Source of the DNA: an uncultured Clostridia bacterium
Lineage (GTDB): Bacteria > Bacillota > Clostridia > Oscillospirales > Ruminococcaceae
Assembly: GCA_946613705.1 (NCBI GenBank)
Contig: CAMOFU010000036.1
Location: 1 to 13,194 of the forward strand
Length of the DNA: 13,194 nt
Reading direction: 5' to 3'
Shown: in pieces, positions 1 through 7,569 of the stretch
Position numbering within the stretch: position 1 is the stretch's first letter
Layout: each line of letters begins with the position of its first letter
Made by a program: the position numbers and the translations under genes
The notes under the pieces: generated by a model
Told to the model about the DNA's origin: nothing
What the model saw: the letters and a program-made list of their open reading frames with translations, nothing else
Databases searched by the model: none

Positions 1-44
1 AGATGACAGTCTCCTCTCGTTTCGGAAGCTGTCATCTGTTTTTT
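1..44 (+). terminator. Rho-independent terminator of a plus-strand gene left of the window
   Basis: A 9-bp perfect stem (1-9 paired with 29-37) with a partly paired interior and a CGTTTCGG apical region is followed at once by six T residues (39-44). This orientation terminates plus-strand transcription arriving from outside the window, convergent with the minus-strand operon. It may also stop the operon on the other strand, but the bases that would form that T tract lie outside the window. Confidence 0.75.
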
Positions 45-58
45 CTGTCTTGTCTTAT

Positions 59-82
59 GTTATGCTGTTATGCTGTTATGCT
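59..82. repeat. Three tandem copies of an 8-base unit
   Basis: GTTATGCT occurs three times without a mismatch in the gap between the tetR stop codon and the left-edge terminator. Read on the tetR coding strand the unit is AGCATAAC. The same word occurs once at 11812-11819, next to the other terminator in the window. Such a tract is a likely site of copy-number change by slippage. No function is evident. Confidence 0.8.
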
Positions 83-95
83 CTTCCGCTGCCGT

Positions 96-671
96 TTACG
101 GAAGGTCAAATTCCCTGTCGATGCTCTGACGGACGATCTCAAGTGTCTGCTCATTATACGGCAGCTCGCCGTTATCGAACATCAGCGATGCCCCGTAGAT
201 CAGCGAGCGGACGATATAGAGCTTGCGCAGCCGCGTCTGCTCGTCCATGCCCACCTCGTCGCAGTATTTGCTCACAAGGTCAAGGGTCAGCTGCGTCGTT
301 TTTCCGCGTGACTGATATGTGTGGTCAAGGCTCTCGTCCTTGAGCATCAGTATCGAGCGGAAATGCGGCTTCTCGACCAGGAACTTGATATACCCTATGC
401 TGAAAGCCACCAGCTGCTCTCTTGTGCCGCTGCCGCATTCACTCAGTATCCTCATCTGCTCGTCATGCCATTGTGAGTTGACGTATTCGATTATCGCAGC
501 GACAAAGCCCTGCTTCCCGCCGAAATGCCTTGCGGGCGCAGCACAGGAGACCCCTGCGTTCTCGGCGGCTCTGCGCATCGAGAAGGCAGCTATCCCGCTG
601 CGGCTGATCTCGTTGATCCCCGCGATTATCAGCTCCTCACGCTTGTTGGCACGTTTGATATCGTTAATCAT
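96..671 (-). CDS. TetR-family transcriptional regulator, probable lipid-metabolism repressor
   Basis: Predicted cytoplasmic one-component DNA-binding regulator of 191 residues. The N-terminal helix-turn-helix covers roughly residues 10-57, with the family signature AENAGVS followed by APARHFGGKQGF around residues 36-57. The rest is a helical ligand-binding domain of normal TetR length. I chose the ATG at 671, which has a GAGAGG ribosome site 8 bases upstream; a GTG at 680 would add three residues. It is the last gene of the fatty acid operon, 12 bases after the acyl-CoA synthetase stop. By analogy with TetR regulators of lipid genes (FadR of Bacillus, DesT of Pseudomonas) an acyl-CoA or acyl-ACP effector is plausible, and the palindrome at 10494-10508 is a candidate operator. 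Family assignment is firm; target and ligand are inference. Confidence 0.87.
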   Translation of the reverse strand: MINDIKRANKREELIIAGINEISRSGIAAFSMRRAAENAGVSCAAPARHFGGKQGFVAAIIEYVNSQWHDEQMRILSECGSGTREQLVAFSIGYIKFLVEKPHFRSILMLKDESLDHTYQSRGKTTQLTLDLVSKYCDEVGMDEQTRLRKLYIVRSLIYGASLMFDNGELPYNEQTLEIVRQSIDREFDLP

Positions 672-683
672 TCCCCGCACCTC

Positions 684-2318
684 TCAGCCCTTGCGCTGCT
701 CGGTCTTGCGCACCTTGCCGCTGAAGGTCTTTGGCATCTCGTCAACAAATTCGATCAGCCGCACCCATTTATAGTCCGAAAGGCGGGAGTTTGCAAAATC
801 CTTGATCTGCTTTTCCAGCGCATGATCGCCGATGACACCGTTTTTCAGCACGATATATGCCTTGATCGCCTGCCCCCTGAGCTTGTCGGGCACTCCCACA
901 ACGCTGCACTCCAGCACATCGGGATACTCCATCAGCACATTTTCGATCTCGTAAGGTCCCACACGGTAGCCGCCCGTTTTGATTATATCGTCGAATCTTC
1001 CGTTGAACCAGAAGCAGCCGTTCTCGTCCACAGTTGCGCTATCGCCCGTGTGATAAACACCGCCGCGCCATACCTCACGGAACAGCTCGTCGTTGTTGAG
1101 ATAAGCCGTGAAGATGCCGTCGGGGTGAACGCCCTCGTGCTTGGGCTTGACACAGACCTCGCCCACCTCGCCGACTGCCGCCTCGGTCCCGTCGCGGCGG
1201 ATAAGCCTGATATCATACTGCGGGGAGGGCACTCCCATAGAGCCTGCCACCGAGCTTTCGGCGGAGAAGTTGCCCGTCAGCAGCGTCGTCTCCGACTGAC
1301 CGTAGCCCTCGCAGAGCGAAAGCCCCGTCTTTTCCTTGAACAGCCTGAACACCTCGGGGTTGAGCAGCTCACCCGCAGTAGTTGCATAGGTCAGCTTCGG
1401 CAGCTGCGGAATGCCCGAGCGCACAAGGTATCTGTAAACGGTGGGCGGCGCACAGAAGGTGGTCACCTCGTATTTATTCAGAACGTGCATCATCATCTTC
1501 GGGTCGAAGTTATCAAAGTCAAAGACCATTACCGCCGTTCCCGCGAGCCACTGCCCGTAGAGCTTGCCCCACGAGGATTTCGCCCAGCCCGTCTCGGCAA
1601 CGGTGAAATGCAGCCCGCCGTCCTGAACATGGTGCCAGTATTTTGCGGTGACGATATGCGCCAGCGGATAGGTATGGTCGTGTACAACGCCCTTGGGCAG
1701 CCCTGTCGTGCCCGAGGTGAAGTATATCAGCATCGGGTCGTGAACATAGGTCTCGCGCCGTTCAAGCTCGGCAGAAGCGGCAGCCATCTCGGCGGTAAGA
1801 TCGCGGAAGCCCTCGCGGCTGCCCCTGATCGTCCACAGGCAGCAGTCGATGCCCGTCTTGTTTACAGCCTCGAGCACACGCTCGCAGATATCGCCCTGAT
1901 GAGTTATCACAAAGCCCTTTATGTCCGCACACTCGATGCGGTAGATATAGTCCTTCGCCGTGAGCATATGCGTAACGGGGATCACCACGGCACCTATCTT
2001 ATGCAGTGCCGTTACGGTTATCCAGTATTCGTAATGCTTTTTAAGCGCCACCAGCACCCTGTCGCCGCGGCCTATACCCGAGGCGAGCATCACATTCGCA
2101 CAGCGGTTGCTCTCGTCTCTCAGCTCGGCGAAGGTAAAGGTCCTCTCGCTGCCCTCGGTGTCGCACCAGACCAGCGCCCGCTTATCGGGCTCGAGCCGTG
2201 CATACTCATCCACAACGTCATACCCGAAGTTGAAACTGTCGGGATAGACAAGCTCAAAGTCGGTCAGGCGGCCCTGCTCATCAAATGTCTCTCTGCAATA
2301 TTTCTGATAAAGAGTCAT
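684..2318 (-). CDS. AMP-forming acyl-CoA synthetase (medium/short-chain type)
   Basis: A 544-residue member of the ANL adenylating superfamily, which forms an acyl-AMP from a carboxylic acid and ATP and then transfers the acyl group to CoA. Core motifs are present in order: P-loop-like YFTSGTTGLPKG at 199-210, GYGQSET at 338-344, YHTGD at 422-426, the hinge region GRFDDIIKTGGYR at 440-452, and the C-terminal PKTFSGKVRK (529-538) with the catalytic lysine at about 535. Overall character resembles acetyl-CoA synthetase-like and medium-chain (MACS) enzymes rather than FadD. The start overlaps the accA stop in an ATGA arrangement, with a GGAG site 8 bases upstream, so it is translationally coupled. 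Substrate cannot be read from sequence. Candidates are exogenous medium-chain acids or the branched volatile acids that ruminococci take up as fatty acid primers. Confidence 0.88.
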   Translation of the reverse strand: MTLYQKYCRETFDEQGRLTDFELVYPDSFNFGYDVVDEYARLEPDKRALVWCDTEGSERTFTFAELRDESNRCANVMLASGIGRGDRVLVALKKHYEYWITVTALHKIGAVVIPVTHMLTAKDYIYRIECADIKGFVITHQGDICERVLEAVNKTGIDCCLWTIRGSREGFRDLTAEMAAASAELERRETYVHDPMLIYFTSGTTGLPKGVVHDHTYPLAHIVTAKYWHHVQDGGLHFTVAETGWAKSSWGKLYGQWLAGTAVMVFDFDNFDPKMMMHVLNKYEVTTFCAPPTVYRYLVRSGIPQLPKLTYATTAGELLNPEVFRLFKEKTGLSLCEGYGQSETTLLTGNFSAESSVAGSMGVPSPQYDIRLIRRDGTEAAVGEVGEVCVKPKHEGVHPDGIFTAYLNNDELFREVWRGGVYHTGDSATVDENGCFWFNGRFDDIIKTGGYRVGPYEIENVLMEYPDVLECSVVGVPDKLRGQAIKAYIVLKNGVIGDHALEKQIKDFANSRLSDYKWVRLIEFVDEMPKTFSGKVRKTEQRKG

Positions 2319-3106
2319 ATATCTTGCTCCGTTCTTCCGAAGGCACGGAATCTCTGGTATCTTTTTTTCAGCATCTCCGGGTCACGGCTGAGGCTGTCAA
2401 GCTCCGATATCAGCTTGTCTCTCAGCTCGGTGAAAAACTCGGGCTGCTCCATGTTCTCCTCACTGATTATCTCCTCGATAACACCGAGGCTGAGTGCATC
2501 CCTTGCGGTAAGCTTCAGGCACTCGGCAGCATCGGCAGCCTTTGAGCTGTCCTTCCACAGGATAGATGCGCAGCCCTCGGGCGAGATGACCGAGTACACG
2601 GCATTTTCCAGCATATACACCCTGTCTGCCACCGAAAGCGCCAGCGCACCGCCGCTTCCGCCCTCGCCGATGAGTATTGAGATAACGGGCGTATCCAGCG
2701 TCATCATCTCACACAGATTCTCTGCGATCGCCAGACCCTGACCGCGCTCCTCGGCACCGATGCCGCAGTAAGCCCCCGATGTGTCCACAAAGCAGATCAC
2801 GGGGCGGTGAAACTTTTCCGCCTGCTTCATCAGCCTCAGCGCCTTGCGGTAGCCCTCGGGATTCGGTGCGCCGAAAAGCCGCTGCATACGCTCTCTTGCG
2901 TTATGCCCCTTCTCTATCGCGATGACCGTTACGGGCTTATCCTCGAGATATGCCAGCCCGCCGATTATCGCGCTGTCGTCGGCAAACCGTCTGTCGCCGT
3001 GCAGCTCGAAAAAGTGGTTGAAGATCCCCTTTATAAAGTCGATGCCCGTGTACCGTCCCGAGCTTCTTGCCTTCTTGACTATATCGTAAGCGTCGATACC
3101 GTTCAC
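2315..3106 (-). CDS. accA: Acetyl-CoA carboxylase carboxyltransferase subunit alpha
   Basis: Alpha half of the carboxyltransferase that moves CO2 from carboxybiotin to acetyl-CoA, giving malonyl-CoA. The 263-residue protein belongs to the short clostridial AccA form; the E. coli protein is about 319 residues with a longer N-terminus. Visible crotonase-fold signatures are FGAPNPEGYRKALRLM (78-93), DTSGAYCGIGAEERGQG (108-124), GEGGSGGALAL (147-157) and YSVISPEGCASILWKD (171-186). It starts with GTG at 3106, overlapping the accD stop by four bases (GTGA), and its GGAGGTG ribosome site lies inside the last accD codons. This fits coupled, equimolar synthesis of the two carboxyltransferase subunits. 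Confidence 0.95.
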   Translation of the reverse strand: MNGIDAYDIVKKARSSGRYTGIDFIKGIFNHFFELHGDRRFADDSAIIGGLAYLEDKPVTVIAIEKGHNARERMQRLFGAPNPEGYRKALRLMKQAEKFHRPVICFVDTSGAYCGIGAEERGQGLAIAENLCEMMTLDTPVISILIGEGGSGGALALSVADRVYMLENAVYSVISPEGCASILWKDSSKAADAAECLKLTARDALSLGVIEEIISEENMEQPEFFTELRDKLISELDSLSRDPEMLKKRYQRFRAFGRTEQDI

Positions 3107-3966
3107 AGCGCATCACCTCCGCAGTGCATTTTAAGCAGCAGGCTCACCAGCGAGCGCTGATATCTTCTCGGAGATATCGCGTCAACAAAGCCGTGCTCCA
3201 GCAGGAACTCCGCCTTCTGGAAGCCCTTCGGCAGCGTCTTTCGGGTGGTCTGCTCGATAACTCTCGCCCCCGCGAAGCCGACAGTCGCCCCCGGCTCGGC
3301 GAGTATGATATCTCCCTCCATAGCAAAGCTGGCGGTAACTCCGCCCGTTGTCGGGTCTGTAAGCACCGTCAGATAAAACAGTCCCGCATCGCTGTGGAGC
3401 TTCACGGCACCGCTCGTCTTTGCCATCTGCATCAGCGAGATGAGCCCCTCCTGCATCCTTGCGCCTCCCGAAACAGTGTAGCCCACTACGGGCAGCCCGT
3501 TTGCGGTGGCATACTCAAAGGTCCTCGTTATCCTCTCGCCGACTGCCGAGCCCATCGAGCCCATCATAAAATTCGGCTCCATAACGAACAGCATCGTCTT
3601 TATCCCGCCGATCTCGCAGCTGCCGCAGATGACCGCCTCCTCCTCATTCGAGGCAGAGCGCACCGTTTCAAGCTTCTGCCTGTAGCCGTCAAAGCTCAGC
3701 GGGTCGCCCGACTTAACGTCCCTGAACATTTCTGTAAACGTTCCCTTGTCGGTGATAAAGCCTATCCTCTGCCTTGCGCTCATCCTGAAATGATAGCCGC
3801 AGCTGCAGGTGTTAGCGTTTGCCCAGATCCGGCTCAGCGGTATCGACTTGCGGCAGTTCGGGCAGGTCTTTTCGGGCTCGCCCTGATCCTCCTGAACGGG
3901 AGCAACTGCGCGGCCGCCCTTTTCAAGCTCGTTTTTGGGTTTGTATAAAAAATCAAGGATCGGCAT
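3103..3966 (-). CDS. accD: Acetyl-CoA carboxylase carboxyltransferase subunit beta
   Basis: Beta half of the carboxyltransferase, 287 residues, with an N-terminal zinc ribbon and a crotonase-like catalytic domain. The first ligand pair is CPNC (Cys35, Cys38). The second pair is Cys54 and Cys56 in TCSCGYHFR, one residue closer than the usual CxxC. The catalytic part shows MEPNFMMGSMGSAVGERI (residues about 152-169), VSGGARMQEGLISLMQMAK (about 188-206), LTDPTTGGVTASFAM (about 221-235) and EPGATVGFAGARVI, all typical of AccD. It starts 6 bases after the accC stop and runs into accA with a 4-base overlap. The ribosome site lies in the last codons of accC. Confidence 0.95.
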   Translation of the reverse strand: MPILDFLYKPKNELEKGGRAVAPVQEDQGEPEKTCPNCRKSIPLSRIWANANTCSCGYHFRMSARQRIGFITDKGTFTEMFRDVKSGDPLSFDGYRQKLETVRSASNEEEAVICGSCEIGGIKTMLFVMEPNFMMGSMGSAVGERITRTFEYATANGLPVVGYTVSGGARMQEGLISLMQMAKTSGAVKLHSDAGLFYLTVLTDPTTGGVTASFAMEGDIILAEPGATVGFAGARVIEQTTRKTLPKGFQKAEFLLEHGFVDAISPRRYQRSLVSLLLKMHCGGDAL

Positions 3967-3972
3967 TACGCT

Positions 3973-5280
3973 TTACCTGCCTTCCATAAATGTCAGATCA
4001 TATTCTCCGCTCATGAACTTCTCGTCGTTTATCAGTCTGAGCTGCTGATGTATATTTGTCCTGATCCCGTCGATCACCAGCTCGCACAGTGCCGCCTTCA
4101 TCTTGCGCAGCGCTTCCTCTCTCGTGCCTGCACGCACGACCAGCTTTCCGATCAGCGAATCGTAAAACGGCGAGATCTCCACTCCCTGCACCAGATAGGT
4201 GTCGAACCTTACCGAAGGCCCGCCCGCAACGTGCAGCATACCGATCGTGCCTGTTGAGAGCGCATTGATACGGCATTCCAGTGCCGAGCCCATAAGCGTT
4301 ACGTCCTTCTGAGTGAAGTTGAGCAGCACTCCCGCGGCAGTCCTTATCTGCCACTTCACAAGATCGATATTCGTCAGCATCTCTGTCACCGAATGCTCGA
4401 CCTGCAAGCGCACGTTCATCTCCATGAACCAGAAATGCCCCTGCTTATCCAGCAGGAACTCCAATGTTCCCACGCCGATGTAGCCGACCTTCTGCACTGC
4501 CTTCTTTACCCGCTCGATCAGCTTTTCCCTCATAGCCTTGCTCACAGCAGGCGAGGGCGATTCCTCTATCAGCTTCTGATGCCTTCTCTGGACCGAGCAG
4601 TCACGTTCACCGAGGCACACCACATTGCCCGCCTCATCAGCAATTATCTGCATCTCGATGTGCCTTGCGGGATAAACATATTTCTCCATATAAACAGCGC
4701 CGTCGCCGAAGGCAGCTTCGCCCTCGGAGACAGCCATCATATAGCTGCTTTCAAGCTCGCTCTCGCTCTCGACCAGCCTTATGCCTCGTCCGCCGCCGCC
4801 CGAGCGTGCCTTGAGCATCACGGGGTAGCCTATCCTTTCGGCAGCAGCCCGCGCCTGCTCAACATTTTCAAGCACCTCGGTGCCCATGATAACATCGAGC
4901 CCTGCCTGAGCCATAAGGCTCTTGATAGTCGTCTTATCGCTGAGCCGCTCCATAGTCTCGGCAGCGGGACCGATGAACACTATCCCGTTCTTGGCGCACA
5001 GCTGCGCAAAGTGGGCATTCTCCGAAAGAAAGCCGTAGCCTGCGTGTATCGCCTGAGCACCCGAAACTATCGCGGCCGAGATTATCCTGTCCTCGTTGAG
5101 ATAGCTGTCGGCAGCATTTGCAGCGCCGATGCAGTAGCTCTCGTCGGCAAGGGCAGCGTGCAGCGCATCTCTGTCCGCCTCGGAATATACCGCGACGGTG
5201 CTTATGCCCATCTCCTTGCAGGCACGGATTATTCTTACCGCGATCTCACCGCGGTTAGCTATCAGGACTTTGGAAAACAT
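3973..5280 (-). CDS. accC: Acetyl-CoA carboxylase biotin carboxylase subunit
   Basis: ATP-grasp enzyme that carboxylates the biotin on AccB using ATP and bicarbonate. It has 435 residues, slightly shorter than the usual 445-450. The N-terminal domain opens with FSKVLIANRGEIAVRIIRAC. The glycine-rich ATP loop GGGGRGIR is at 161-168, the ERDCSVQRRHQKLIEE block at 225-240, and the active-site strand EMNVRLQVEHSVTE at 287-300. That last block differs from the common EMNTRIQVEHPVTE at three positions but keeps the Asn, Arg and Glu that matter for catalysis. Its start lies inside the end of fabZ (19-base overlap), with an AAGGAG site 8 bases before the ATG. Neighbours confirm a role in malonyl-CoA supply rather than as part of pyruvate carboxylase. 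Confidence 0.96.
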   Translation of the reverse strand: MFSKVLIANRGEIAVRIIRACKEMGISTVAVYSEADRDALHAALADESYCIGAANAADSYLNEDRIISAAIVSGAQAIHAGYGFLSENAHFAQLCAKNGIVFIGPAAETMERLSDKTTIKSLMAQAGLDVIMGTEVLENVEQARAAAERIGYPVMLKARSGGGGRGIRLVESESELESSYMMAVSEGEAAFGDGAVYMEKYVYPARHIEMQIIADEAGNVVCLGERDCSVQRRHQKLIEESPSPAVSKAMREKLIERVKKAVQKVGYIGVGTLEFLLDKQGHFWFMEMNVRLQVEHSVTEMLTNIDLVKWQIRTAAGVLLNFTQKDVTLMGSALECRINALSTGTIGMLHVAGGPSVRFDTYLVQGVEISPFYDSLIGKLVVRAGTREEALRKMKAALCELVIDGIRTNIHQQLRLINDEKFMSGEYDLTFMEGR

Positions 5281-5699
5281 GATCCACTCTCCTTGAGTGC
5301 AAACGAAAATTCTGCCTTGACGCAGAGCTTGCCGTCAACATAGCCCTCGCCCGAAGCAAAATAAAACGGGTGCTTCACCCTTGTCAGCCTGCATACAGTC
5401 TCAAACGTATCGCCGGGGCGGACGGGATTGCGGAACTTAACGTTGTTGAGCCCCGTATAGAGCGGCATCAGCCCCTCCTTCATCTTATCCGCCAGCAGCG
5501 CACAGGCAGACTGGGCGAGTATCTCGCACTGTATCACACCGGGCACTATCGGGTACCCGGGGAAATGTCCCTGCAAAAAGAACTCATCTCCGCGGACGTG
5601 ATATTTTCCGCGGCTCTCCTCACCGACGAGCTCGCACTCGTCCACCAGCAGCATATTATCCCTGTGCGGGAGTATCTGCATTATCTCATCTCTGTTCAT
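5262..5699 (-). CDS. fabZ: 3-hydroxyacyl-ACP dehydratase FabZ
   Basis: Hot-dog fold dehydratase of 145 residues that removes water from 3-hydroxyacyl-ACP to give trans-2-enoyl-ACP in each elongation round. The N-terminus has the family pattern LPHRDNMLLVD (10-20). The active-site helix is GHFPGYPIVPGVIQCEILAQSA (about 44-65), with catalytic His45 and Glu59. It sits between accB and accC, the common Firmicute order, and overlaps accC by 19 bases. The ATG at 5699 is preceded by AGGAG six bases upstream. No FabA-type isomerase is present in the window, so the route to unsaturated acids, if there is one, is not visible here. Confidence 0.95.
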   Translation of the reverse strand: MNRDEIMQILPHRDNMLLVDECELVGEESRGKYHVRGDEFFLQGHFPGYPIVPGVIQCEILAQSACALLADKMKEGLMPLYTGLNNVKFRNPVRPGDTFETVCRLTRVKHPFYFASGEGYVDGKLCVKAEFSFALKESGSCFPKS

Positions 5700-5756
5700 C
5701 TCTTGCTCCTATCCGAACGCAGCCGCAGCTCCGCTCTTCCCTGATCGGGTCAGCGC

Positions 5757-6206
5757 TCATGCCTTTTTCATCTCAAACAGCGTCATGCCGTAGTCTACTA
5801 CCTGCCCGTTCTCCACGCAGATCTCGGTGATGATACCGTCCTGCTCTGCGGGCAGCTCGTTCATCAGCTTCATCGCCTCAACGATGCAGAGTATCTGCCC
5901 CTTGCTGACCTTGTCGCCCACCTTGACATACGGCTCGGCATTCTCGGCGGGGGCGGCATAGAACACGCCCACCATCGGCGACTTGACTCTTATGACATCG
6001 TTTGCCGCCGATACTGCCGCTGCTGCCGCAGACGCAGCAGGAGCCGCAGGTGCGGGTGCAGCCGCCTGAGCCATCGGGGGCGGCGGTGCCATCGGCGCAG
6101 GTGTGCGCTCCAGTCTCACATTGCCTGTGCTCTCGTTTATCTCAAGAGCTGTCAGCCCGAGCTCCTTCATGAGCTCGGCATATTTTCTGATATTGCTTTC
6201 GTTCAT
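5757..6206 (-). CDS. accB: Biotin carboxyl carrier protein of acetyl-CoA carboxylase
   Basis: Carries biotin between the carboxylase (AccC) and carboxyltransferase (AccD/AccA). The 149-residue protein has a short N-terminal helical region (1-36), a flexible linker of almost only Ala and Pro (about 37-67), and a C-terminal biotinyl domain from about residue 70. The biotinylation motif is EAMKLMNE at 110-117, with Lys113 as the modified residue. It starts 17 bases after the fabF stop with a GGGAGGG site just upstream. A biotin ligase, needed to load it, is not in the window. Confidence 0.96.
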   Translation of the reverse strand: MNESNIRKYAELMKELGLTALEINESTGNVRLERTPAPMAPPPPMAQAAAPAPAAPAASAAAAAVSAANDVIRVKSPMVGVFYAAPAENAEPYVKVGDKVSKGQILCIVEAMKLMNELPAEQDGIITEICVENGQVVDYGMTLFEMKKA

Positions 6207-6223
6207 GTTTTCCCTCCCGAGGG

Positions 6224-7462
6224 TCAGAGCTTTCTGAAGGCTACGCAGGCATTATGTCCTCCGAAGCCGAGCGAATTGGATACTGCCAGATCTATATCCG
6301 CCTTGACGGCCTTGTTCGGGCAGTAGTTGAGGTCGCATTCCTCATCGGGTTCATTCAGGTTTATTGTCGGCGGGATGATCCCCTCCTGAAGCGCCTTGAT
6401 GCAGGCGATAGCCTCTATCGCGCCCGCAGCGCCCAGCATATGCCCCGTCATCGACTTGGTGGAGCTGATGTAAGCGTCCTTCGCCCTGTCGCCCAGCGCC
6501 AGCTTTACAGCCTTTGTCTCGGACTTATCGTTGAGCGGAGTGCCCGTTCCGTGAGCGTTCACATAAACGGTATCCTTCTCGGTATATCCCGCTTCCTCCA
6601 GCGCCTGCTTCATTGCACGGGAGGCTCCGCCCGCCTCGGGGTCGGGAGCGGTTATGTGGTGTGCATCGCAGGTCGAGCCGTAGCCGACAGCCTCGGCATA
6701 TATCCTTGCGCCTCTTGCCTTTGCGTGCTCATACTCCTCGAGCACCAGCGCCGCGCCGCCCTCGCCGATAACGAAGCCCGCTCTTCTCTTGTCAAAGGGC
6801 AGCGAAGCCGCGTTCGGGTCCTCGGCGGTGGAAAGCGCCTGCATATTGATAAATCCCGCAACACCGATCGGGCTTATGGCAGCCTCACAGCCGCCTGTTA
6901 TCGCAAGATCGCAGTAGCCGTGGCGGATAGCCCTGACAGCCTCTCCTATCGCGTTGGAGCCCGATGCACAGGCAGTAACGGCAGGCATCGCCGCATTCTT
7001 GCAGTTAAAGCGTATAGCTATCATGCCCGCTGCCATATTTGCGATCATCATAGGCACGAAATAGGGCGACACTCTCTTGGGACCCCGCTGAAGGAGCTTT
7101 GTATGCTCATTGCCGAAGGAGATGATGCCGCCGATGCCCGAGCCGAAGTATACTGCGGCTCTCTCGGGGTCGATCTTGCCCATGAAGCCGCTGTCGTCAA
7201 CAGCCTCCTGTGCGGCAGCTATACCGAACAGCGAGTAGCGGTCGGTCTTTAGAATATCCGCCTTCTCCATATAGTTTCTCGGCTCGAAGCCCTTTACCTC
7301 GGCAGCGAGCTTTGTCTTGTAATCCGTTGTATCGAACAGTGTGATCGGGGCGATGCCGTTCTTTCCCTCGATCATCGCCTTCCAGCTCTCCTCAGCCGAA
7401 AGCCCTATCGGGGTCACTGCACCTATACCCGTGACCACAACTCTGCGAATCTTATTATCCAT
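6224..7462 (-). CDS. fabF: 3-oxoacyl-ACP synthase II (elongating condensing enzyme)
   Basis: Thiolase-fold condensing enzyme of 412 residues, the normal FabF length. It joins malonyl-ACP to a growing acyl-ACP with loss of CO2. The Cys-His-His triad is clear: nucleophile Cys165 in VTACASGSN, His304 in NAHGTGTPLND, and His341 in STKSMTGHMLGAAG with Lys336. The C-terminal glycine-rich NSLGFGGHNA follows at 396-405. The ATG at 7462 has a GGAGG site 8 bases upstream. A 107-base gap separates it from fabG, the longest inside the operon, and nearly half of it is a heptanucleotide repeat. No FabB and no FabH are found here, so initiation from acetyl-CoA must be encoded elsewhere or done differently. 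Confidence 0.97.
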   Translation of the reverse strand: MDNKIRRVVVTGIGAVTPIGLSAEESWKAMIEGKNGIAPITLFDTTDYKTKLAAEVKGFEPRNYMEKADILKTDRYSLFGIAAAQEAVDDSGFMGKIDPERAAVYFGSGIGGIISFGNEHTKLLQRGPKRVSPYFVPMMIANMAAGMIAIRFNCKNAAMPAVTACASGSNAIGEAVRAIRHGYCDLAITGGCEAAISPIGVAGFINMQALSTAEDPNAASLPFDKRRAGFVIGEGGAALVLEEYEHAKARGARIYAEAVGYGSTCDAHHITAPDPEAGGASRAMKQALEEAGYTEKDTVYVNAHGTGTPLNDKSETKAVKLALGDRAKDAYISSTKSMTGHMLGAAGAIEAIACIKALQEGIIPPTINLNEPDEECDLNYCPNKAVKADIDLAVSNSLGFGGHNACVAFRKL

Positions 7463-7520
7463 TATCCTAACCTCCGTCCAACGGCCGATCTGTCCGTGCT
7501 GACACGAGCCGCAGGCATTT

Positions 7521-7569
7521 TCATCTGTGCTTTGTGCTTTACGCTATGCGATTTGTGATCTGTGATCTG
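7521..7569 (-). repeat. Degenerate heptanucleotide tandem repeat after fabG
   Basis: Seven successive 7-base words fill the 49 bases that directly follow the fabG stop codon, read on the minus strand. Two are CAGATCA; others are CAAATCG, CATAGCG, TAAAGCA and CAAAGCA. Most words keep C-A at the start and a G/T-C pair near the end, so the periodicity is real although the units diverge. The tract is poor in U on the transcript strand and shows no hairpin, so it is not a terminator. Similar words occur after other stop codons in the window. Confidence 0.7.

Noticed and set aside
525..2741. A 738-codon plus-strand open frame across the synthetase and accA
   Set aside because: It lies opposite two unmistakable enzymes, has no ribosome site and no recognisable domain, and reads as low-complexity His/Arg/Leu-rich sequence. 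Strong GC bias at third codon positions of the real genes removes stops from this antisense frame.
4393..5343. Long plus-strand frames opposite accC, fabF (6254-7252) and accD (3124-3948)
   Set aside because: Same antisense effect: no family motifs, no start signals, and full overlap with conserved genes.
7521..7569. CRISPR-like array
   Set aside because: Units are only 7 bases, contiguous and without spacers, so it is a degenerate microsatellite.
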